Translations under genes and position numbers: made by a program
The notes under the pieces: generated by a model
What the model was told of the DNA's origin: nothing
What the model saw: the letters and a program-made list of their open reading frames with translations, nothing else
Databases searched by the model: none
NCBI RefSeq assembly: GCF_018310535.1
Contig: NZ_CP074103.1
Coordinates: 434,001-498,000, forward strand
Source: Streptomyces mirabilis
GTDB lineage: Bacteria > Actinomycetota > Actinomycetes > Streptomycetales > Streptomycetaceae
DNA length: 64,000 nt
Direction: 5' to 3'
Part shown: in pieces, positions 26,131 to 35,383 of the stretch
How the letters are laid out: every line of letters begins with the position of its first letter
Numbering within the stretch: position 1 is the stretch's first letter

Positions 26131-28530
26131 GTGACCGCGACCACCACCGCCCCACCGCCCAGGATCAGGCTGCGCCCGCACCAGTCCAAGGCCGTCCACG
26201 CCGCGCACACCGCGCTGCGCCTGACCGCCCGGATCTCCGTCGTGATGGCCTGCGGCACCGGCAAGACGTACGTCGCCGCGCGCACCGCCGCCCGTGTCGC
26301 CCCCCAGGGCACCCGGCTGGTGCTGCTGCCCACTCTGGAGCTCCTCGCCCAGACCATCGACGACTGGCGCACCGCCGGCATGACCGGGCCCGTGCTCGCC
26401 CTGTGCTCCAAGCGCCCCAACACCGCGGGCGAGCCCGTCGCGTTCACTACCGACCCGGCCGCCCTGGCCGCCACCGTCCACCAGAACCCCGGCCTGACGG
26501 TCTTCGCCACCTACCACTCCCTGCACCGCGTCCAGTACGCCCACACCCACTTCGCTCTCCCCGCCTGGTCGCTGGTGGCAGTCGACGAAGCCCACCGCAC
26601 CAGTGGTGACCTGGGAAAACGCTGGGCCGCCGTCCACGACGACGAACTGATCCCCGCGCACAAGCGGCTCTATCTCACCGCCACCCCGAGGATCTGGTCG
26701 GCCGGCGAGCCCGGTGACGACGAGGACGACTCGCTCGTCGCGTCCATGGACAACCCGGCTCTCTACGGCGACACCTGCTTTCGCCTCCCGCTCGCCGAGG
26801 CCATCGACGAAGACCTCCTGGCCGACTACCGGGTCGTCGTCATGGAGGTGAACGAGGCGACCATCCGCACCCGGCTCGGGATCTCCGACATGGCCACCGA
26901 AGCCGAACTGCGCCAGGCCGCCCTCCAGATCGCCGTCCTGCGCGCCATGGCCGAGCTCGATCTGCGCCGCGTCGTGAGCTTCCACCACCGTGTGGCCGAC
27001 GCCCACGCCTTCGCCGACACCCTCCGCGAGACGGCCGCCCTCCTCTACGCGCTGGACGAGACCGGAACCGGCTGCCCCGACCCGGGAGAACTGTGGGCGG
27101 CCGGGCTCGACGGCAACCAGGACCCCGCCTACCGACGCGAGCTCCTGGACCGCTTCGACGGCCGCCCGGGCGCATTCCTCGCGCCGGCCCTCCGCACGGT
27201 GATCGCGAACGCTCGCCTTCTCGGCGAGGGCGTCAACATCCCCAGCATCGACACCGTGGTCTTCGCCGATCCCAAGGAATCGATCGTCGACACGGTCCAG
27301 GCCGTCGGCCGCGCCCTTCGACAAAAGCCTGGCCAGGGCAAGAAGGCCACCTTGATCGTCCCCGTCTACGTCGCCCCCGGCGAGGACGCCGACGACCTCA
27401 TGGGCTCCAACCTGTACCGCCCGCTCTGGCGGGTCCTCCAGGCGCTGCGTGCACACGACGACCGCATCGCCGACCGTCTCGCCGTCCCCCAACAGCCCTC
27501 CTACCCGCAGCCGGAGGACGAGCAGGACGACGCGAGCGTGCCCGTCGACGTCGTCTTCGACCGGCCCTTCCCCGCCGACACCATCGCCCAGGCCTTTCGG
27601 CTGCGCGTCCTGCACCCCCGCGAAGCGTCCTTCCGGCGCGGTCTGGAAGCCGCCACCGTCTACCAGCAGGCCCACGGGCACCTCGATGTCCCCCGGCTCT
27701 ACGACGATGCGGGCGGCTTCGCGCTGGGCCGCTGGATCAACCGGGCACGCAAGGCGTACGCGGCCGGCACCCTCAAGCCCTCCCAGATCAAGTCCCTGGA
27801 ACACCTCGGCATGATCTGGAACCTCCAGACCCAGGCCGCCGAACGCGGACTCCTCCACGCCCGCAGCTGGGCCGCCCGCCGCGGCCATCTCGCCGTTCCC
27901 AGCGACGAGATGATCGGCGACTACGCCTTCGGCCGCTGGCTCACCAACCGCCGAGCCGCCGCCCGCACCCGCGCGGACAACGGACTCGAACCCGACCCCA
28001 CCGACACCGCACTCGCCGAGATCGACCCGTACTGGAACCCGCCGTGGCCGATCACCTGGCAGCGCCTCTACTACACCGCCCGCACCTACGCCGAAGCCAG
28101 CATCACGCTCGACGACCTCCCCGCCGACTTCATCACCGACGACGACGAGCCCCTCGGTGAATGGGTCGCGGCGCAGAGCACCGAATACAGCACACTCCAT
28201 CCCGAGCAGCTCCGGCTCGTGAGCGAGCTGGGCATCACCCTGATCGAACCCGACGATGAGCCGGCGCAGCCCACCGGCCGAGCCGCCCGCCAGCAGCGGC
28301 AGCTGAACCAGGGCCTGGCGGCCGTCGCCGCCTTCCGGGACCGCGAAGGTCACGTCCTCATCCATCAGCGCGACACCGTCACCGTCGACGGCGAGGAGTT
28401 CAAGGTCGGCCAGTGGCTCAAGAACCTCCGCCGACGTTGGGACAGCCTGCCGCCCGAACACGTTCAGGCCGTCACCGCCGCGGGCCTCACCCGCCACCCA
28501 CAGACACCTGAGGCCGCGGTCAGCGGCTGA
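26131..28530 (+). CDS. Superfamily-2 DEAD/DEAH helicase with helicase-associated (HA) repeats
   Basis: The 799-residue protein has Walker A (ACGTGKT, about residues 45-52), a DEAH box (VDEAHR, about 151) and the motif VI region (QAVGRALR). The C-terminal third carries about three helicase-associated repeats of the form G-HL-VP ... G-WI-N-R-A. Such helicases are common near telomeres and on linear plasmids of Streptomyces. Following tap and tpg with a 38-base gap, it is probably in the same transcript and may help conjugal transfer or end processing. The start is GTG with GAAAGGA upstream. Confidence 0.88.
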   Translation: MTATTTAPPPRIRLRPHQSKAVHAAHTALRLTARISVVMACGTGKTYVAARTAARVAPQGTRLVLLPTLELLAQTIDDWRTAGMTGPVLALCSKRPNTAGEPVAFTTDPAALAATVHQNPGLTVFATYHSLHRVQYAHTHFALPAWSLVAVDEAHRTSGDLGKRWAAVHDDELIPAHKRLYLTATPRIWSAGEPGDDEDDSLVASMDNPALYGDTCFRLPLAEAIDEDLLADYRVVVMEVNEATIRTRLGISDMATEAELRQAALQIAVLRAMAELDLRRVVSFHHRVADAHAFADTLRETAALLYALDETGTGCPDPGELWAAGLDGNQDPAYRRELLDRFDGRPGAFLAPALRTVIANARLLGEGVNIPSIDTVVFADPKESIVDTVQAVGRALRQKPGQGKKATLIVPVYVAPGEDADDLMGSNLYRPLWRVLQALRAHDDRIADRLAVPQQPSYPQPEDEQDDASVPVDVVFDRPFPADTIAQAFRLRVLHPREASFRRGLEAATVYQQAHGHLDVPRLYDDAGGFALGRWINRARKAYAAGTLKPSQIKSLEHLGMIWNLQTQAAERGLLHARSWAARRGHLAVPSDEMIGDYAFGRWLTNRRAAARTRADNGLEPDPTDTALAEIDPYWNPPWPITWQRLYYTARTYAEASITLDDLPADFITDDDEPLGEWVAAQSTEYSTLHPEQLRLVSELGITLIEPDDEPAQPTGRAARQQRQLNQGLAAVAAFRDREGHVLIHQRDTVTVDGEEFKVGQWLKNLRRRWDSLPPEHVQAVTAAGLTRHPQTPEAAVSG

Positions 28531-28798
28531 ACGCCGCCGCCCCCGCCGAAGGGCGGGCTTCGCCGGCGGAAGAGGGCCCCCGCAGCACGACAGGGACGTA
28601 CTCGCACCCTGCGACCTGTGCGGGGCCGCCTACCCGATCACCCGAACGAGTGAATGTGCGGTGATCGGTGGGCAGGCTCTCCCATCCCCTCCACGCTGAT
28701 CACGGGTGCGCGAAGGCCGCACTACAGCGGAGTTTGGGGATGCTTTCGGCGTAGCGTCGCCGGGTGGTGGCGCATCGAAGAAGGGAAGGGCCAGGTTC

Positions 28799-29449
28799 AT
28801 GGCCGAGTTCTGGATCGGGCATCGCAAGTACCGGACCAAGGGGGATGCGCAGGAGGCGGTACAGAAGGTGCTGTACCGGTACTCGGTGGGCAGCATCGTG
28901 GATCAGCAGGAGGACCACCTTCTCCTGCTGGACCTTCTGAACATGCACCGGGAGGCTGAGGACAAGATCGGCCCTGGTGTCGAAGCCTTCGCGATCGCCC
29001 CTCCGCCGCGCGGTCCGTACCCCTGCTTCGAGGTGGTCCGGGTGGACGGCAGCCGCATCGACTTCTCGTACAAGGACTGTCTGAAGCCGAAGACCTACCG
29101 TCAGCAGGTCCTGAACGTGATGCGCGACGAGGTGAAGTCGGCCATCAATACGTATTTCGAGTCCCGCAAGCAGGCCGGCTCCCTCGTCTCGGACCTGTCC
29201 GGAGCAACGCTGGAGAGTTCCGACACGGCCGTGAGCTACTTCGGCGGGCCCTCTTTCAACGACATCGCCGGGGAGTTCGCCGACCGTGTCGGCGGGTGGG
29301 AGGCGATCGAACTGACGCCCTCCACCGAGCCTGGACTCGGGCGGTTCAAGGACCGCGACCTGGCCGAGCAGTGGTTCAGCTACCACCAGGACCGTGCGGT
29401 TCTCGGGCTGTTGTCGACGAAGGAGAACCAGCGCCGCCCTCGCAGGTAA
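28799..29449 (+). CDS. DUF3223/DCL-like domain protein
   Basis: The 216-residue protein contains the DUF3223 pattern found in bacterial proteins and in plant DCL (chloroplast rRNA processing): a helix with LLDLLNMHREAEDKIGPG, then CFEVVRVDGSRIDFSYKDC. In plants the domain is linked to RNA maturation. Its bacterial role is unknown. The region after about residue 85 is helical and then unassigned. The ATG at 28799 follows GAAGGGAAGG. The frame is open 93 bases further upstream without family support. Confidence 0.75.
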   Translation: MAEFWIGHRKYRTKGDAQEAVQKVLYRYSVGSIVDQQEDHLLLLDLLNMHREAEDKIGPGVEAFAIAPPPRGPYPCFEVVRVDGSRIDFSYKDCLKPKTYRQQVLNVMRDEVKSAINTYFESRKQAGSLVSDLSGATLESSDTAVSYFGGPSFNDIAGEFADRVGGWEAIELTPSTEPGLGRFKDRDLAEQWFSYHQDRAVLGLLSTKENQRRPRR

Positions 29450-29464
29450 CTCGGGTGCCCGAAC

Positions 29465-29496
29465 GCAGCCGCACGTCCGCTCCGACGTGCGGCTGC
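29465..29496 (+). terminator. Terminator after DUF3223 gene
   Basis: A 13-bp perfect stem (29465-29477 with 29484-29496) and 6-base loop begin 16 bases after the stop at 29449. No T-tract follows. Confidence 0.7.
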
Positions 29497-29563
29497 GGCC
29501 GGGAGTCGGTCGGGTGAGGGAGGGGCGGTCTACGGGGACCTGGACGAGCGCGCCGGCGGCGGG

Positions 29564-29806
29564 TTGGTCGAGCGCGAGCTGTGTCCGTGGTGTGGGGGCC
29601 TGCCGGGTCCGGCGTGCTGGGCGAACTCCAACGGCTGCTCCTGCGGCGCGACCGCCTACCGGCCGCCAGCTTCGCCGCAGCGTTCCGCTGCTGGTGCCGG
29701 GCACAGCGTTGTCAGACCTCGGTGCAAGGATGGCGAACGAAGCGTCGCGTCCGCGCAGCGGTCGCGACAACCCGAACGTCACGGAGTACCGCATGAACCG
29801 CAGTGA
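29564..29806 (+). CDS. Possible small zinc-ribbon ORF or gene remnant
   Basis: A frame here encodes CPWCGG, then eight residues on a CW, and CSCG, spaced like a small zinc ribbon. It has only a TTG-type start, no clear ribosome site, and runs out of frame into the hupA start. It may be a decayed gene in the 343-base gap before hupA, or chance. Confidence 0.2.
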   Translation: MVERELCPWCGGLPGPACWANSNGCSCGATAYRPPASPQRSAAGAGHSVVRPRCKDGERSVASAQRSRQPERHGVPHEPQ

Positions 29807-30074
29807 GCTGATCGCAGCCCTCGCCGAGCGCGCCGAGGTGACCCGCAAGGACGCCGACGCTGTTCTGGCCGCCCTCGCAGAGACCGTCGGCGACGTCGTC
29901 GCCAAGGGCGATGAGAAGGTCACCATCCCCGGCTTCCTGACTTTCGAGCGCACCCACCGCGCTGCCCGTACGGCCCGCAATCCCCAGACGGGCGAGCCGC
30001 TCGAGATCGCAGCCGGATACAGCGTGAAGGTCTCGGCAGGCTCCAAGCTCAAGGAAGCCGCGAAGGGCAAGTAG
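29793..30074 (+). CDS. hupA: HU-family nucleoid protein HupA
   Basis: At 93 residues it has the full HU fold: MNRSELIAALAERA, the VTIPGFLTF beta segment, RNPQTGEP at the tip of the DNA-binding arm and GSKLKEAAKGK at the end. It closely resembles the short Streptomyces HupA rather than the Lys-rich HupS. HU bends and packs DNA. A plasmid-borne second copy could package the replicon or buffer the host, as nucleoid proteins on large plasmids often do. The start is ATG at 29793 with GGAG upstream. Confidence 0.93.
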   Translation: MNRSELIAALAERAEVTRKDADAVLAALAETVGDVVAKGDEKVTIPGFLTFERTHRAARTARNPQTGEPLEIAAGYSVKVSAGSKLKEAAKGK

Positions 30075-30263
30075 CCCCCCGCGCCGTGGGCACTCCAGGA
30101 CCGCGCACTGACTCACGGACGCACTGCGTCACGCGATCACTGCGCGGAGCCCGGATAGTTGTGGCGCCGACGGGGTAGAACGGACGCCGGGTGCCCTCCG
30201 TCTACGGAGGGCTCCGACTCCAGACCAGCCGGGGTTCCTCGGCAAGATCGAAGGACACGCAGT

Positions 30264-30467
30264 ATGGCCAGCGGCACCGTGAAGTGGTTCAACTCGGAGA
30301 AGGGCTTCGGTTTCATCGCCCAGGAGGGCGGCGGCCCGGACGTCTTCGCCCATTACTCCAACATCGCCGGCAGCGGCTACCGCGAGCTGGCGGAGGGCGA
30401 CGCGGTCACGTTCGACGTGACCCAGGGGCAGAAGGGCCCCCAGGCCGAGAACATCGTCCGGAGCTGA
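30264..30467 (+). CDS. Cold-shock domain protein (CspA family)
   Basis: The 67-residue protein is a single cold-shock domain with both RNA-binding motifs (KGFGFI and VFAHYS). It acts as a nucleic-acid chaperone. AAGGA lies eight bases before the ATG. A 189-base gap separates it from hupA, which might hold a regulatory 5' leader as in other csp genes, although I see no specific element. Confidence 0.93.
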   Translation: MASGTVKWFNSEKGFGFIAQEGGGPDVFAHYSNIAGSGYRELAEGDAVTFDVTQGQKGPQAENIVRS

Positions 30468-30523
30468 CGGCCGTACGGCACCGCCCCGCCCGCGAAGATC
30501 ACTGTGTAGAGTGGCCTTACCGA

Positions 30524-30597
30524 CGCGGGGTGGAGCAGCTCGGTAGCTCGCTGGGCTCATAACCCAGAGGTCGCAGGTTCAAATCCTGTCCCCGCTA
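30524..30597 (+). tRNA. Initiator tRNA-fMet (CAU)
   Basis: A complete cloverleaf of 74 bases: acceptor CGCGGGG with CCCCGCT, D-arm, anticodon stem CTGGG/CCCAG with loop CTCATAA (CAT at 30558-30560), and T-arm with TTCAAAT. The first acceptor pair is C opposite T, unpaired, and the anticodon stem ends in three G-C pairs. Both are hallmarks of initiator tRNA. CCA is not encoded, as usual in Streptomyces. TAGAGT at 30507-30512 is a candidate -10 box. Confidence 0.93.
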
Positions 30598-30602
30598 CTG
30601 AC

Positions 30603-30633
30603 CGAAGGGCCCGGCATGCAGCCGGGCCCTTCG
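30603..30633 (+). terminator. Terminator after tRNA-fMet
   Basis: A 13-bp perfect stem (30603-30615 with 30621-30633) and 5-base loop start five bases after the tRNA and are followed by TCGT. Confidence 0.75.
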
Positions 30634-30803
30634 TCGTATGCGAACACCACGTGGAGCACTAGCGGCTGTCCCTGGCCCTGACCGGAACAGGCCGGTATGG
30701 GCATTGCCCGCTGCCTCTCGGGCCGTGTCCTTCCGCGCGGCGCGATGATCTACGGTCTCCTACGGCACCGAAATGATCAGTTCAGCAACGGGGAAGTACG
30801 CAC

Positions 30804-31265
30804 ATGCGCAAGACAACAACGCTCACCACCACCCTGCTCGCAGCGGCCGTGCTGCTGACCGGGTGCGGCAGCGAGAAGAAGGACACCGGCCCGGCCAAGG
30901 CGGGCGAGGCCTCGCCGAGCGTCTCGGCGAGCGGCGGCGCGAAGGGCTCGTCGTCGGGGAAGAAGGGCGTTGCCCATCAGGTGGTCTTCGAGGTGGGGGG
31001 CACGGGCACGGGCAAGGTCATGTGGATCGGGAACACCAACCACTTCGAGCAGGTGACGTTGCCCTGGACGAAGACGGAGTCCATCCAACTGGAGGGGGCC
31101 GAGCTGAAGGTCGGCGTCACGGTGTCGGTGGTACCCGCCTCGGTCGAGGGCCCGGACAGAATGCTCAAGCCCGCCCCGTGCACGATCAAGGTCGACGGCA
31201 AGCAGGTCGCTGACAACCAGGGCGGCAAGTCGGCCGAGCCCTGTAAGTACGAGCTCAAGGACTGA
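30804..31265 (+). CDS. Secreted lipoprotein, MmpS-like beta-sandwich
   Basis: The 153-residue protein has a type II signal peptide with lipobox LLTGC (Cys about residue 21), a Ser/Gly/Lys-rich spacer and a C-terminal domain (VVFEVGGTGTGKVMWIG ... LPWTKT ... CTIKVDGK ... C). The pattern fits MmpS-type or similar small exported lipoproteins of actinobacteria. It is anchored outside the membrane. It precedes a receptor-like kinase by 141 bases on the same strand, so the two could be linked. Function unknown. Confidence 0.75.
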   Translation: MRKTTTLTTTLLAAAVLLTGCGSEKKDTGPAKAGEASPSVSASGGAKGSSSGKKGVAHQVVFEVGGTGTGKVMWIGNTNHFEQVTLPWTKTESIQLEGAELKVGVTVSVVPASVEGPDRMLKPAPCTIKVDGKQVADNQGGKSAEPCKYELKD

Positions 31266-31406
31266 CAGCCGGCACCCTCACACACGCCTCGCCGCCCTCC
31301 GGCAAGTCGTGTGCGTATGCTCCGCCGCACCGCCGGGCGCGCCCCGCGACCGGCGGTGCGCTGGGCCGGCCGGCCCAGCGCAGGAGCATGCAGGGCTGGA
31401 GGAATG

Positions 31407-32945
31407 ATGCGAGGCACGACGGTCGCCGGCCGGTACAGGCTGAAGGAGGCCATCGGCAGCGGAGGCATGGGCACGGTCTGGCGAGCCGAGGACATCCACC
31501 ACCTTCACGACGTCGCCCTCAAGATCATCCCGGTGGGGGAGGGGGACCCAGTAGGTGAGGCGGCCTTTCGCCGGGAGGCACACGTGGCCGCGCGCCTGTC
31601 CCACCCGCACGTCGTCGCCGTCCACGACCACGGCGCCGCCGACCTCGACGGCCGCCGCATCTTCTTTCTGGCCATGGACCTTGTCGACGGCCGCCCGCTG
31701 AACACACTGACCGGCAGTCCACTCTCCCTGACTGATGCCCTGACCTGGGCGATCCAGATCAGCCAGGCCCTGGAGGCCGCCCATCAGTCCGGCATCGTCC
31801 ACCGCGACCTCAAGCCGTCCAACATCCTCATCGACCGGTCGGACACCGCGTACCTGTGCGACTTCGGCATCGCGCGCCTGGCCGAAGCCACCCATCACAC
31901 CCTGACCGTGACCGGCGTCGCCATCGGAACCCCCGCCTACATGTCGCCCGAGCAGGCCCGCGGAGACACCACCCTGGGCGCGCCCAGTGACCTCTACTCG
32001 CTCGGCTGCCTCCTCCACGAACTTCTCGCCGGCAGCGTCCCCTTCACCGGCACGGGATGGCAGGTCCTCAACCAGCACCTGAACGACGCGCCGGCCCCGC
32101 TGTCCGCCCTGCGCCCCGGCGTCCCCCGCGAGCTCGAGCAACTGGTCCTGGAGCTCCTCGACAAGAACCCCGACCGCCGGCCGACCGCGGCCGACACCCG
32201 CGCACGCCTCACCCAGCTGCACACCGCACTGGCCGCCTTCGCCGACGCACCCACCGCAGTCCCGAACCCGCAGCCGCCCACGCGGGTCGCCACCACCATC
32301 GACCGGGCCGCCGAAGGCCGCGAACCCGGCACCCGGCTCCCCGCCGTGGTCGCGGGCGCCGTCACCGCCGCCGCCATCGCCGGCGAACTCTCACTCACCA
32401 CCACACTGCCGACCGCCTGGACGGCCGGCCTCGGCACTCTCGCTGGGCTGCTCCTCGCCGCCCTCTACCTTCTCGACCCGCCCCAGTCGCCGCACCCCGA
32501 GCAGCTGAGGATCACCACGGCCTGCCTGCTGACCACCCTGCTCCTGACCGGCGGCATGGCGCTCGCCGTCCTGGTCAACGCCCCCGGCCTGTGGGCGAAC
32601 GCCCTGGCCATCGCAGTCCTCGGTGGCCCCGCCCTGCTCGCCTTCGCCAGCGGCGTGCGCCGCCTGGTCGAGCACAGCCTTCACCGGAGTGCCTGGCACG
32701 CCGATCTCGCCACGACCGCCGGCATCCTCCACACCGCCGTCGTCCTGCTCACCGGCCACCACGCCGGCCTCCCGGGGCTCACCCTCACCGCTGTCGGCGT
32801 CGGGCTGTGGCCGGCCACGGCGCTGCTCACGGCGCTGCTCACCCCGGGCCGCTCCGCCTCCGGCGTTGCTCGGCCGACTCCCACCGGCCAGGTCACGCAC
32901 CGACACCGCCCCGGACCGCTCCCCGCCCAGCCCCGGATGCCCTAG
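31407..32945 (+). CDS. Membrane Ser/Thr protein kinase (PknB/Hanks type)
   Basis: The ~512-residue protein starts with a complete Hanks kinase domain: glycine loop GSGGMG (18-23), Lys39, HRDLKPSN (132-139), DFG (152-154) and the APE-like SPE. After about residue 315 come five or six hydrophobic segments typical of integral membrane helices, with a short tail of Pro/Arg. No PASTA or other extracellular sensor domain is present. GGAGG four bases ahead favours the second of two adjacent ATGs (31407). Kinases of this type control differentiation and stress in actinobacteria. The substrate is unknown. Confidence 0.9.
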   Translation: MRGTTVAGRYRLKEAIGSGGMGTVWRAEDIHHLHDVALKIIPVGEGDPVGEAAFRREAHVAARLSHPHVVAVHDHGAADLDGRRIFFLAMDLVDGRPLNTLTGSPLSLTDALTWAIQISQALEAAHQSGIVHRDLKPSNILIDRSDTAYLCDFGIARLAEATHHTLTVTGVAIGTPAYMSPEQARGDTTLGAPSDLYSLGCLLHELLAGSVPFTGTGWQVLNQHLNDAPAPLSALRPGVPRELEQLVLELLDKNPDRRPTAADTRARLTQLHTALAAFADAPTAVPNPQPPTRVATTIDRAAEGREPGTRLPAVVAGAVTAAAIAGELSLTTTLPTAWTAGLGTLAGLLLAALYLLDPPQSPHPEQLRITTACLLTTLLLTGGMALAVLVNAPGLWANALAIAVLGGPALLAFASGVRRLVEHSLHRSAWHADLATTAGILHTAVVLLTGHHAGLPGLTLTAVGVGLWPATALLTALLTPGRSASGVARPTPTGQVTHRHRPGPLPAQPRMP

Positions 32946-33116
32946 CGCCCGACGAGGCGGCCAGACTGTGCCGCCATCGGCGTGCACCTCCCAGCGCCCC
33001 CCTACCGCCCGAATACGGCGCCACGACCGTCGATACGTACGGGTCCGCAGGTCACCGGGGCGAACGGCACTCGTGCCTCGGGCAACCGATGCCGCCACGC
33101 ACGCGTCGGACACGAC

Positions 33117-33542
33117 ATGAACCGCGAATGGCTCTTCACGCTCATACCGCTGGTGATCGGCGTGAGCTTTCTCTGTGCCGGCGTGTACGGACTCCGCCGC
33201 GCCAGCGCGCTTCGCCGCACGGGCATCACCGCCGTAGGGCGAGTCGTCCGCCACGACACCAGGCGAGACGACGACGGAGCCAAGTACCACCACCCGGTCG
33301 TAGCCTGGACGACCCGGGACGGCAGCGAGTGCACGTACTCCTCCACGTTCGGCCGAGGCAAGGTCCTCAACGGCTACGGCGTCGGCAACTCGGTCTTCGT
33401 CCTCTACGACGAGAACGATCCCCGCCGCTTCGAGATCCGCGGCTGGGACTCGACTTCGTTGTACATGGTGTTCACCGTGGTAGGCACGGTGCTCACAACA
33501 GGCACATTGACGGTTCTCCTCGTCCTGCTGAGCACTCTTTGA
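33117..33542 (+). CDS. DUF3592-type membrane protein
   Basis: The 141-residue protein has an N-terminal membrane helix, a central beta-rich domain (AVGRVVRHDTRRDDDG ... HHPVVAW ... VFVLYDENDPRRFEIRG) and a C-terminal membrane helix. This is the layout of DUF3592 proteins. The role is unknown. It lies 171 bases after the kinase gene and is followed by about 275 bases without a gene. Confidence 0.75.
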   Translation: MNREWLFTLIPLVIGVSFLCAGVYGLRRASALRRTGITAVGRVVRHDTRRDDDGAKYHHPVVAWTTRDGSECTYSSTFGRGKVLNGYGVGNSVFVLYDENDPRRFEIRGWDSTSLYMVFTVVGTVLTTGTLTVLLVLLSTL

Positions 33543-33817
33543 CCGCCGTGAGATGTTGCGCACCCAGTGGTTCAGGCGGGCGGGCCCACTGTCGTGCCGG
33601 ACCTTTCCCCTGTCTGATGACCGCGCCGAACGCACCGCCCACCGGCGGCCCTCAACAGGTCCCCGGCACCCCGGACCGTCACCGTGCTGCTCGGCCGCGA
33701 ACTGAATGAAGCCGCCGGGCCACCCAGCGGAAGACGGACACCGCAACCCACCAGCGGCAAGGCGACGATCAGAGTCGATGTCAGTGGCCACCCCTATGCT
33801 GCGCCGAACAGCGAGGC

Positions 33818-35383
33818 ATGACCCCGCTCACCCTGGAGAGCGGGGAGTTGGACTTGGCAGGCAGCGGCCGACCGCGGAAGGATCCGCGACAGGCGGAAGA
33901 GATCATGCGCGCGGCCGGCCTGGAGCCGCTGGAGCCCTACCGCGGCAGCTCCGCCCCGTGGCGGTGCCGCCATACGGCGTGCGGGCGGGAGGTCACCCCC
34001 CGCCTGAGCAACATCACCAAGGGACAGCGCGGCTGCGTCTACTGCTCCGGACACGCCCGGATCGAACCCGAGGCCGCAGCCGCGGTGATGCGGGCGGCCG
34101 GGCTGGAGCCGCTCGAGCCGTACCCCGGCGGCAGCGACCGGAAGTGGCGGTGCCGTCACCGCGCATGCGGACGCGAGGTCACACCCACCTATGTCCGGAT
34201 CAACTCCGGTGCCGGGCCCTGCCGGTGGTGCGCACCGAACGCGCCGGTCGACCCCGACGTTGCGGCGGCCGACATGCGGGCCGCGGGCCTGGACCCCCTC
34301 GGCCCGTACCCGGGAGTGGACACGCCCTGGCCGGTCCGATGTCGGGCGTGCGGAGCGCCAGGGGCCCCCACGCTGGGCTCCATCCGTCAGGGGCAGGGCG
34401 GCTGCTACCCCTGCGGCCGGCGCAAGGCCAACGAGTCGATGCGCCACGACGCCGAGACCGCGGCCGCGGTGATGCGGGCGGCGGGCCTGGAGCCGCTGGA
34501 GCCGTACCCCGGCACGGAGTTCGCGTGGAAGAGCCGCTGCATCACGTGCGGGTCCATCGTCTCCCCGCGCCTGGGTTCCCTGACCGGCCGGAGCCGGCGT
34601 CCTGGCTGCAAGCGGTGCGCCGACCGGGCCAACGGTGCAGCACAGCGCCACGACGAGGACCTGGCCGTCGCCGAGATGCGCGAGCACGGATTCGAACCCC
34701 AGGAGCCGTACCGCGGGGTCAAGTACCCCTGGCGGTGCCTGTGCCACGGCTGCGGCACCATCACCTCACCGACCTTCGGATCCATCCTCGCCGGCCAGAG
34801 CGGATGCCGGCGCTGCGCCGACCTCCGCTCCGCCGCCGCACGACGGGAAGACCCCGAGCGCGCCGCCGCCTCCATGCGCGAGGCCGGTCTCGAGCCCCTG
34901 GAGCCCTACACCACGTCCATGACGCCCTGGCGCTGCCGCTGCACCACCTGCGGCCGCACCTCGACTCCCACCCTGTCCAAGATCCGCAGCGGCCGCGGAT
35001 GCAAGTACTGCGCCCGCTTCGGCTTCGACCGTGCCGCGCCCGCCCGCGTCTACGTCGTCACCCACGTACAGCACGGCGCCGTCAAGATCGGCGTCGCCGG
35101 CGCTCGTCAGCGAAACGACCGCATCGGCCAGCACCGCCGCCTCGGTTGGACCCTGTACTACGAGCACCACGTGCCCACCGGCGACGACGCCCTGTCCGTC
35201 GAACAGACGATCCTGCGGCGCCTGCGCGCCGCCGGGCACGGCGTCTTCCTCACCGCCGCCCAGTTGCCCAACGGCTGGACCGAGACGTTCGACGCCGCCC
35301 GCGTCACCGCCGCCGAGCTTCGGGACGCGATCCGAGAACACCAGACCGCACCAACCCCTCCTCAGCCGTTGACCCTGTTCTAG
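33818..35383 (+). CDS. Six zinc-finger-like repeats fused to a GIY-YIG-like nuclease domain
   Basis: The 521-residue protein consists of six repeats of about 62-66 residues beginning near residues 30, 91, 153, 219, 287 and 353. Each runs M-R-x-A-G-L-E-P-L-E-P-Y, then W-x-C-R-C-x2-C-G, a SP-x-L/I segment and GC-x2-C, i.e. a treble-clef-like zinc site. Residues about 409-490 (RVYVVTH ... VKIGVAG, then R426/R432 and E462 in VEQTILRRL) match a GIY-YIG-type nuclease such as the MUG113/T5orf172 group. I infer a nuclease with a modular DNA-recognition array. The start ATG follows GAGG. TATGCT at 33795-33800 could be its -10. Confidence 0.75.
   Translation: MTPLTLESGELDLAGSGRPRKDPRQAEEIMRAAGLEPLEPYRGSSAPWRCRHTACGREVTPRLSNITKGQRGCVYCSGHARIEPEAAAAVMRAAGLEPLEPYPGGSDRKWRCRHRACGREVTPTYVRINSGAGPCRWCAPNAPVDPDVAAADMRAAGLDPLGPYPGVDTPWPVRCRACGAPGAPTLGSIRQGQGGCYPCGRRKANESMRHDAETAAAVMRAAGLEPLEPYPGTEFAWKSRCITCGSIVSPRLGSLTGRSRRPGCKRCADRANGAAQRHDEDLAVAEMREHGFEPQEPYRGVKYPWRCLCHGCGTITSPTFGSILAGQSGCRRCADLRSAAARREDPERAAASMREAGLEPLEPYTTSMTPWRCRCTTCGRTSTPTLSKIRSGRGCKYCARFGFDRAAPARVYVVTHVQHGAVKIGVAGARQRNDRIGQHRRLGWTLYYEHHVPTGDDALSVEQTILRRLRAAGHGVFLTAAQLPNGWTETFDAARVTAAELRDAIREHQTAPTPPQPLTLF

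Noticed and set aside
30524..30597. The tRNA gene as an attachment site for an integrative element.
   Set aside because: No integrase is present and I see no second copy of the tRNA 3' end in the window.
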